Shown here one piece after another: positions 46,001 through 55,000 of a stretch of DNA of 64,000 nt. The stretch spans positions 12,941,208 through 13,005,207 of the forward strand of contig NC_064046.1 of NCBI RefSeq assembly GCF_932526225.1. The letters are read 5' to 3'. The translations under genes and the position numbers were made by a program. The notes beneath the pieces are model-generated. The model saw only the letters and a list, made by a program, of their open reading frames with translations. It searched no databases and had not been told where the DNA came from. Origin of the DNA: Nematostella vectensis (Eukaryota > Cnidaria > Anthozoa > Actiniaria > Edwardsiidae). Positions within the stretch are counted from its first letter, which is position 1; each line of letters starts with the position of its first letter.

Positions 46001-49000
46001 GGTTGACTCCTAGAATGAAATAAGAACAGCCATGTCAATAGAGTTCCTAACCCTGGCTTGTTTCAGCTCATGCCATTATCTCACAGGCTTTCTTTTCTGC
46101 TTTCGTTTTCGAGTGTGTTTTTTGTAACCTCTGTATCTAATTGCCTTCTTTTTGTTTGTTTGTTTTGTTGTTGGTATGTTTGTTAGATCATTTGACAGAC
46201 ACAGGCCTGTAGCCATGATTTTTAATGGTGTTGTAGGAGAGTGGGGATTGGGGGCGATTTTCTCGAAAAGCTCCTGCTAATTTTTCAATTTTCTTTCACT
46301 TGAGCTGACCTTTCCGTCACGTGGGGTGGTTCTTTCCAACTCCACAGACACCTACTAAATAATTGTGGAATTGAACGAGAAAAAGTGCATGAGTACAAGT
46401 GTGTTAAAGATGCAGGGGCGGGAATTGTGGGGAAGGGGCCTTCTTTGCCTTTATAACTGTAATTGTGGCTCTCCTTTCCCCCCACTGGGTAGTATGTGGG
46501 GAAGGGGCCTTTTTTGCCTTTATAACTGTAATTGTGGCTCTCCTTTCCCCCCACTGGGTAGTATGTGGGGAAGGGGCCTTCTTTGCCTTTATTACTGTAA
46601 TTGTAGCTCTCCTTTCCCCCCACTGGGTAGTATGTGGGGAAGGGGCCTTCTTTGCCTTTATTACTGTAATTGTGGCTCTCCTTTAGTAGTATAAGCGCTT
46701 CCCTTACTCCTTTCTGTTTCCCCATCTAGTTGCCCCTATCTCCATTCCTGCCTCTACTTGGCGGGTTTTTTCCCTATAATTCTGGAATGGTTGGTAGAGA
46801 ATGTTTAGAATGGCATTTGAGTTATGCTGCTACAGGTAGCAGAATGGGTGGAATGGTCTTCATTCCATTCCGGAATGGGAATGCGGGATAAACGAATGCA
46901 TGCTTTTATTATTTTAATCATTCTCATTCCGGAATCATGAGTTAAAAAAACGCGCCCTTAGCTCATCTGTCATTTTTTCTGTTGTCTTCCCACTAGCCCC
47001 TCTCAACCCCTCTTTCAGCCTCCCTCTTCTCATCTCATCTCATCTCACGCTTCCTCATGCAGACTCCTCGTCAGAGTCCGGCTACAGTAGCCAAGGGCAG
47101 CAGACTCCGAAGTACGGGTCCCTCAACTCCATTGTCACGCCAAGTGCGGCATTGATGGGCTACTATGGTGGTGGTTCGAGTGAAGCTCCTCTAAGCGTTG
47201 CTCAGCCTCCCGCAGAATCTGGGGATAAGCACCGTGATAGAACAGTAAGTCAAAAGCAATTCACATTAACAAATACTGTAGTGGGGCAACTCTAGTCAAC
47301 CCTTAACAAATTCTCAAATATTAGCTATTGAAATACTCTCCTGAGGTAACTCGGCAAGTCAAAGGAATACACATTAAAGAAACTCTCAAATATTGGTTAT
47401 TCAAATGCTCTCCCGAGGTAACTTCGGTAAGTCAAAAGGAATACACATTAAAAAAAAACTCTCAAATATTGGCTATTTGTATATTCTGCCAGTGCATCTG
47501 GCAGAACTGAGCAAGATACAAATTATGAAATATTAGCTACTTGATAACTCTTCCAAGGCGACTCGGTTAGTCAAGAGGAATGCACATTAAAGAAACTCTC
47601 AAATATTGGCTACGTACATAGTCTGTCAGAATTATTTTGTGTAACGTGTTAAAGAATGGAATAAGACTATGAAACACTGAGAAAAAAATCACCAATCTCT
47701 TTAACTATTTAGCTGTATCTTTCCCCTTGTCTGAAAATTGGAGCTCTGTTAATGGTTGTCCCGTGAGCACAAACGGAGAGGTAGGAGGGGATGGGTATGA
47801 GGGGATATTTAGATACCGTGATTGACTATGAGTCAGTCACCAAGCTTTAGCGTGAAATACCTTCATGTACTTTGACCTCTGATAATAAAGACACCATTTG
47901 GACCTACAAAGCTCTGTTTATTCAGTAGAACCCCGTTAATAAGTACACCATTAGGACCTACAAGTCTACTCTTATATGATAAAGCCCCGTTAATAAGGAC
48001 ACTATTAGGACCTACAAAACTACCCTTATATAGTAAAATCCCATAAAAATAAGGATCATCACCGGTAACACATTGATAATTCTCAGCGGTCTCCCTGTGG
48101 AGACATGCGCAAGGACAAGCGCATGCCAGCACAACTAATTGATTTTCGTGCGATTCCGCTCTTCGCCGTTTTGCTCACCACAGGAATCCCAAAACCCCGG
48201 AAACAGTCATTTCGAATTAACCTACTGGAGAGCAATCCAGCAGGATAACTTTTCCCGCACCGTGTAATTTCTTACGTCGAGGCTTGTTTACATCGGCTGG
48301 AAAATGAAATAAAAGCTTAGAGCTTCACATCCTACACACCTCAGTACAATTATACTCGGACATTAGGCCAAATAAAATTTAAAAACATGTTTATCGTCCT
48401 GATAAGATCAAAATAGGGAGCATGCGGCCCTTTTTATTTTTAACTTTTTTTATTATCTTTTTCTCCTTGGCTTATCAAAGATTTGTACGATTCACAAAGG
48501 AAATTTAAACGATGTTGCGAACGGGTGAGAAAAATCTCAAGAAAAGCCTCGAAACGGGAACGAATTTCAGTACCCACGCACCGCTAACACACGGAATTTG
48601 AACTTCTGAGGAACAATCAATCCAAAAATAAGCAAAAATAACTAGATAAAAAATATTGATGCGGCCCGAAAAAGGATGCGGGCGGGGACGATAAACACGT
48701 CTTTTTTTTTTTACTTGGCCTCATGTCATTGCCGACCATCCTGATCCCATCAGCTCACAAGCCCCTTGTAAACCCAAGAAAACGTTCGTGACTCTAGAAC
48801 CACGTATCTTGGCTCGAAAACTAGTATTCTGTAGCTGCTCATTTGATCCAAAAGATACCTCAAATGGTTTACAAACAGCGGAAGCTTTGCTGGGCCGAGT
48901 TCCGCCAACAACACGCTGTTTACACTAGGCCATTTCCATTATATTGTGGTTAGCCGAGCGAGACTTCACGGCAATGCTGGGCGAAGTTTGCCCTGTTTAC

Positions 49001-52000
49001 ACTGGACTACATGCTCTGAGATCCAGCTTTGAGTCGCGAGTGAAAGAAACTAAGCGCCAGATCATGGGAGTTGGAAGATGACTTCGTGTGAGACTGAAAA
49101 GCGGACCCAGAAAGCTATCTATGATTATTATTTTGACAGCGAGCGGAAACGAAAGCTAAAGTTCGGTGTCACGAGTGACGCGTGCCATGGCCTATGTGAT
49201 TTTCAAGTGTTCCCATGTTGGGATGGCTTTCACTTCTGTCATTACTTTCAGCAGCGCCTTTAAAGAGCCATCTTCAGCCAATCCTTTGTTATTATTTACG
49301 AAGCAATTTGAACATAGTTTTATACTTTTTATTTAATTCAGCATCGTGACCATTTCCAATAATAGATAAAAAAAAACAATAACATACAAATATGTACTCG
49401 TTCTGGTAAAGGCTTTTTGAATTCTAGCCCACCAGCCGGCTTTCATCTGGGGTTACTCGGAAAAGCAAAGGCTTTAGCTAAGGGCCGCCGTATAAAGAAG
49501 TGAAATATCTGTTGAAAGCAAGGAATATGTTTGGCAAAAGTCACCATTCAAAAGTGAAAGCCTATTATTCACTCATTGATACATCAGTTTTTGTTTTGCC
49601 CAACAGGAAATAGTTTTGTCCTAATGATTTGGTCAAATTCAGAAACAAAAACTCCCTTTTCATGTCGTAAATTCATTTCTGAATTTGTTTTTTTGTTTGT
49701 TTGTGCTTTTAAACATTGTTGTAGGTAAATAAGATTTTCATGATCGTAAAAATACTGCAAAACTTCTGTTCCCTTCTCCCATTGCACCTTTTAGTTGTAA
49801 AGAAAGTACAAGACTTACCTCGCGTGGTGTTACAAGAATGGTACCATAAGCGAGGCTTCAGTCCACTTGACAGTAATTACTGATCCCGCATCAATCACTC
49901 GAACTTGAACGGCCGTATCTCTAGATCTTACTCAAACTCGAACCTTTTTAGTATATTTCCTAAACGATTCTACGAGATGGTGTTTTATCTGTTGGTAACA
50001 CTTGGTTGTCGCTCGTACGCAGGCGCAAAGCAAGTAGTTTTAGAACGCAAGGGCAAGAGAACACAATTTCTTGATTTTGTTCTTGTTGTGTTTGTGTATC
50101 AGCGATTTCACCTATATCGCGCCTGCGCTCACTAGCTTTCGTGGTAGAATGTGCGTGGTTTCACCGTTTAGCTTCGCTTTCTTTCTCTCCCTTCGATTAA
50201 GTAAAAGGAGTTTCAGTTGGCTCCTATTCACGCGCTGTTTTCAATAATAAGAAAGTTATCTAGGGTCAAAATTAATGAAGTCCCTCCCTTAGGGCTAAGG
50301 CGTATCTTGTGATTGCATCTAACTTGATGTCACCGCGCCTTATGGGTTTCTTGCTAGCCCATAGTCAATATATTGCAGCCTTTGTAGCACTTTTAATGCG
50401 CGACATCATGGTAAAAAAAGATAAATATTGCGACTAAGGCCAGATTGGGGCCTGAAATCGCCATGAATTTCGCAGAACACTGTATGGTGAGAATCTTTTG
50501 ATAGTTCAATATCTTGTGTAGATTGGCGATATGAGCAACATTTTGGCATAAAAAATAGGGGTACTCAGGTCGGCTTTAACGCAAAATCTGAAAAACAAGT
50601 TATTTTCTCTAATTTCTATGCAAAGTATATTAGTTTCACTTACGTAAGCGAGCCAATTAACTATGGAATAGGTGGCTTATTCAACATTACCAAGCAGTAG
50701 ATATCACTTTTGAGTAAAATTGTTCTATAGCCCGTGGTCAGTTGATTTCTTTCCCAATTTAACGCGTTAATGGTTTTTGTCTTGTTTCCAGTCCTCCCTC
50801 GGCAAGTTTCTACACAAGAAGAAGAAATCAAAGGACCACAGGCAACCCATGCCATCCACGCCTTATCCTTCAAACTCTTCGGCAGGGTAGGATCACGTTA
50901 TCACATCTCAAGCCACACACGACCCCTGCACCCACCCTCACCCGTGTCTACCTCGCCTTACCCCTCCAACGTATCGGTAGGGTTGTACTATGTTATCACA
51001 TCTCAAGCCACACACGACCCCTCCACCCACCCTCACCTGTGTCTACCTCGCCTTACCCCTCCAACGTATCGGTAGGGTTGTACTATGTTATCACATCTCA
51101 AGCCACACACGACCCCTCCACCCACCCTCACCCGTGTCTACCTCGCCTTACCCCTCCAACGTATCGGTAGGGTTGTACTTTGTTATTACATCTCAAGCCA
51201 CACACGACCCCTCCACCCACCCTCACCCATGTATACCTGGCCTTACCCCTCCAACGTATCGGTAGGGTTGTACTTTGTTATCACATCTCAAGCCACACAC
51301 AACCCCTCCACCCACCCTCACCCATGTCTACCTCGCCTTACCCCTCCAACGTATCGGTAGGGTTGTACTTTGTTATCACATCTCAAGCCACACACGACCA
51401 CTCCACCAACACTCACTCATGTCTACCTCGCCTTACCCCTCCAACGTATCGGTAGGGTTGTACTATGTTATAACATCTCAAGCCACACACGACCCCTCCA
51501 CCCACCCTCACCCATGTCTACTTCGCCTTACCCCTCCAACGTATCGGTAGGGTTGTACTATGTTATCACATCTCAACCTACACACAACGTTATTATCACG
51601 AGTTTCCACTCCGAGATTCACACGTAACACAAATCCTCCCGCATGCCCACCACGACCCTTAATACCACGAGATTCACAAGTATAACCACCCACCCCTCCC
51701 CTATACCCACCACAACCCTTAATACCATGAGATTCACAAGTATAACCACCCACACCTCCCCTAAACCCAACAAGTATCCTTTCGGATCGTTGTCAGGGAA
51801 GAATCACGCGACTGCATCTCATATTTGTTGTGGCATTTTAAAAGATGTTATGCATCGTATCAACACCATCACCCACACACCTCTTCTCCATCCGTCTCCA
51901 TCTCCCCACTTCCGCAAACAAACACATGTATTGCAAACATGTTCCAATCCATTTCCAACCTGCACGTAACGTGCGTGTTCCTCACCCGTCTAAACACCTA

Positions 52001-55000
52001 GCCTTGTGAATCTCTTCCAAACCTCGCCTAACACTCATAGCAAACCGTACCTAGTACGCGCGAGTCAGACTATCTCACTCGTACGCGCGAGTCTTACAAT
52101 AACGTTCGTTACGCGCAAGTCAGACTATCTCACTCGATACGCACGAGTCCTGTAATAACGCTTGTTACGCGCGAGTCAGACTATCTCACTCGTACGCGCG
52201 AGTCTTACAATAACGTTCGTTACGCGCGAGTCAGACTATCTCACGCGATACGCACGAGTCCTGTAATAACGCTTGTTACGCGCGAGTCAGACTATCTCAC
52301 TTGTTACGCTCAAGCCCCACAATAACGCTCGTTACGCGCGAGTCAGACTAACTCACTTGTTACGCTCAAGCCCCACAATAACGCTCGTTACGCGCGAGTC
52401 AGACTATCTCACTTGTTACGCACAAGCCCCACAATAACGCTCGTTACGCGCGAGTCAGACTATCTCACTTGTTACGCTCAAGCCCCACAATAACGCTCGT
52501 TACGCGCGAGTCAGACTATCTCACTTGTTACGCTCAAGCGCCACAATAACGCTCGTTACGCGCGAGTCAGACTATCTCACTTGTTACGCTCAAGCCCCAC
52601 AATAACGCTCGTTACGCGCGAGTCAGACTAACTCACTTGTTACGCTCAAGCCCCACAATAACGCTCGTTACGCGCGAGTCAGACTATCTCACTTGTTACG
52701 CTCAAGCCCCACAATAACGCTCGTTACGCGCGAGTCAGACTAACTCACTTGTTACGCTCAAGCCCCACAATAACGCTCGTTACGCGCGAGTCAGACTATC
52801 TCACTTGTTACGCTCAAGCCCCACAATAACGCTCGTTACGCGCGAGTCAGACTATCTCACTTGTTACGCACAAGCCCCACAATAACGCTCGTTACGCGCG
52901 AGTCAGACTATCTCACTTGTTACGCTCAAGCCCCACAATAACGCTCGTTACGCGCGAGTCAGACTATCTCACTTGTTACGCTCAAGCCCCACAATAACGC
53001 TCGTTACGCGCGAGTCAGACTATCTCACTTGTTACGCTCAAGCGCCACAATAACGCTCGTTACGCGCGAGTCAGACTATCTCACTTGTTACGCTCAAGCC
53101 CCACAATAACGCTCGTTACGCGCGAGTCAGACTAACTCACTTGTTACGCTCAAGCCCCACAATAACGCTCGTTACGCGCGAGTCAGACTATCTCACTTGT
53201 TACGCACAAGCCCCACAATAACGCTCGTTACGCGCGAGTCAGACTATCTCACTTGTTACGCTCAAGCCCCACAATAACGCTCGTTACGCGCGAGTCAGAC
53301 TATCTCACTTGTTACGCTCAAGCGCCACAATAACGCTCGTTACGCGCGAGTCAGACTATCTCACTTGTTACGCTCAAGCCCCACAATAACGCTCGTTACG
53401 CGCGAGTCAGACTAACTCACTTGTTACGCTCAAGCGCCACAATAACGCTCGTTACGCGCGAGTCAGACTATCTCACTTGTTACGCTCAAGCCCCACAATA
53501 ACGCTCGTTACGCGCGAGTCAGACTAACTCACTTGTTACGCTCAAGCCCCACAATAACGCTCGTTACGCGCGAGTCAGACTATCTCACTTGTTACGCTCA
53601 AGCCCCACAATAACGCTCGTTACGCGCGAGTCAGACTATCTCACTTGTTACGCACAAGCCCCACAATAACGCTCGTTACGCGCGAGTCAGACTATCTCAC
53701 TTGTTACGCTCAAGCCCCACAATAACGCTCGTTACGCGCGAGTCAGACTATCTCACTTGTTACGCTCAAGCCCCACAATAACGCTCGTTACGCGCGAGTC
53801 AGACTATCTCACTTGTTACGCTCAAGCGCCACAATAACGCTCGTTACGCGCGAGTCAGACTATCTCACTTGTTACGCTCAAGCCCCACAATAACGCTCGT
53901 TACGCGCGAGTCAGACTAACTCACTTGTTACGCTCAAGCCCCACAATAACGCTCGTTACGCGCGAGTCAGACTATCTCACTTGTTACGCACAAGCCCCAC
54001 AATAACGCTCGTTACGCGCGAGTCAGACTATCTCACTTGTTACGCTCAAGCCCCACAATAACGCTCGTTACGCGCGAGTCAGACTATCTCACTTGTTACG
54101 CTCAAGCGCCACAATAACGCTCGTTACGCGCGAGTCAGACTATCTCGTGTTACGCGCGAGTCAGACTATCTCACTTGTTACGCACAAGCCCCACAATAAC
54201 GCTCGTTACGCGCGAGTCAGACAATGTCTCTCACACACTCGAGTCAGACTAGGTCACGTGTACGCGTGTCAGCATATGTTATTCGTTACTTGCGAGTTAA
54301 AACATCCCGTTTGTACCTGTGTAAACATAACCCACCTCGTTACGTGCGAGTAAACATTAAACACAGACGTGTCAAACGTTTAAATTATGTATATATTTAT
54401 ATGTTTTAAAATTAAATTTTTGTTTTGATACTTAACTTTTCCATTTGATTATCTTGTTGAGAAGAAACAACGTTGCCATATGTAACCAAACATGAAATAT
54501 TCCTTCGCTGTTTCCTCTACCTCTCCTAGCCACTCATTAGCCAATCAAGTGCTCAGCCGTCTTTCTATTTATAATAAACCAATCAGCACTTCTCTTTTCG
54601 TGCGAAAAGCTAACGTCTTTTCCATTTATCGCATTCCTAAGAAATCTTTGTATTCCTGCGCTCAAACGCTTTGCCACTCGTTAATTTTTTTCTTCACCTA
54701 TACGAAACATTTAACGCCACTTTCTCTACACTCTTTCTCTATGTTTTCACGAAAACTCATACGTAACCATAAAAACTGCAAAACCTGTTAATCAAGCTAC
54801 TAACTCTTGATAACTATAACCGCTCTTCCCCAGCCCCCCTTCCTCTCCGTACCAGTCCCGCTCGACCACGTCCCTTGGAGGACATCATATCGAGGCTACA
54901 GTTGTGATACTTTTCGTCGGCTGGATGGAACGAGCCTGGCTGGAGGCTCAAGGCAAATACGCGGGTACATAGAGTATGAACTCTAGACATCACGTGACTG

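Noticed and set aside
46285-46725. - and + strand frames with 23-residue repeats
   Set aside because: By-products of the 69-bp array; no flanking conserved coding sequence.
49078-49263. Charged 61-codon frame in SOWAH intron 18
   Set aside because: No family match, no phase-compatible splice sites seen; treated as chance.
50770-51627. Series of 91-codon overlapping frames
   Set aside because: Shifted readings of the 95-bp array; only exon 19 (50792-50886) has a conserved frame and splice context.
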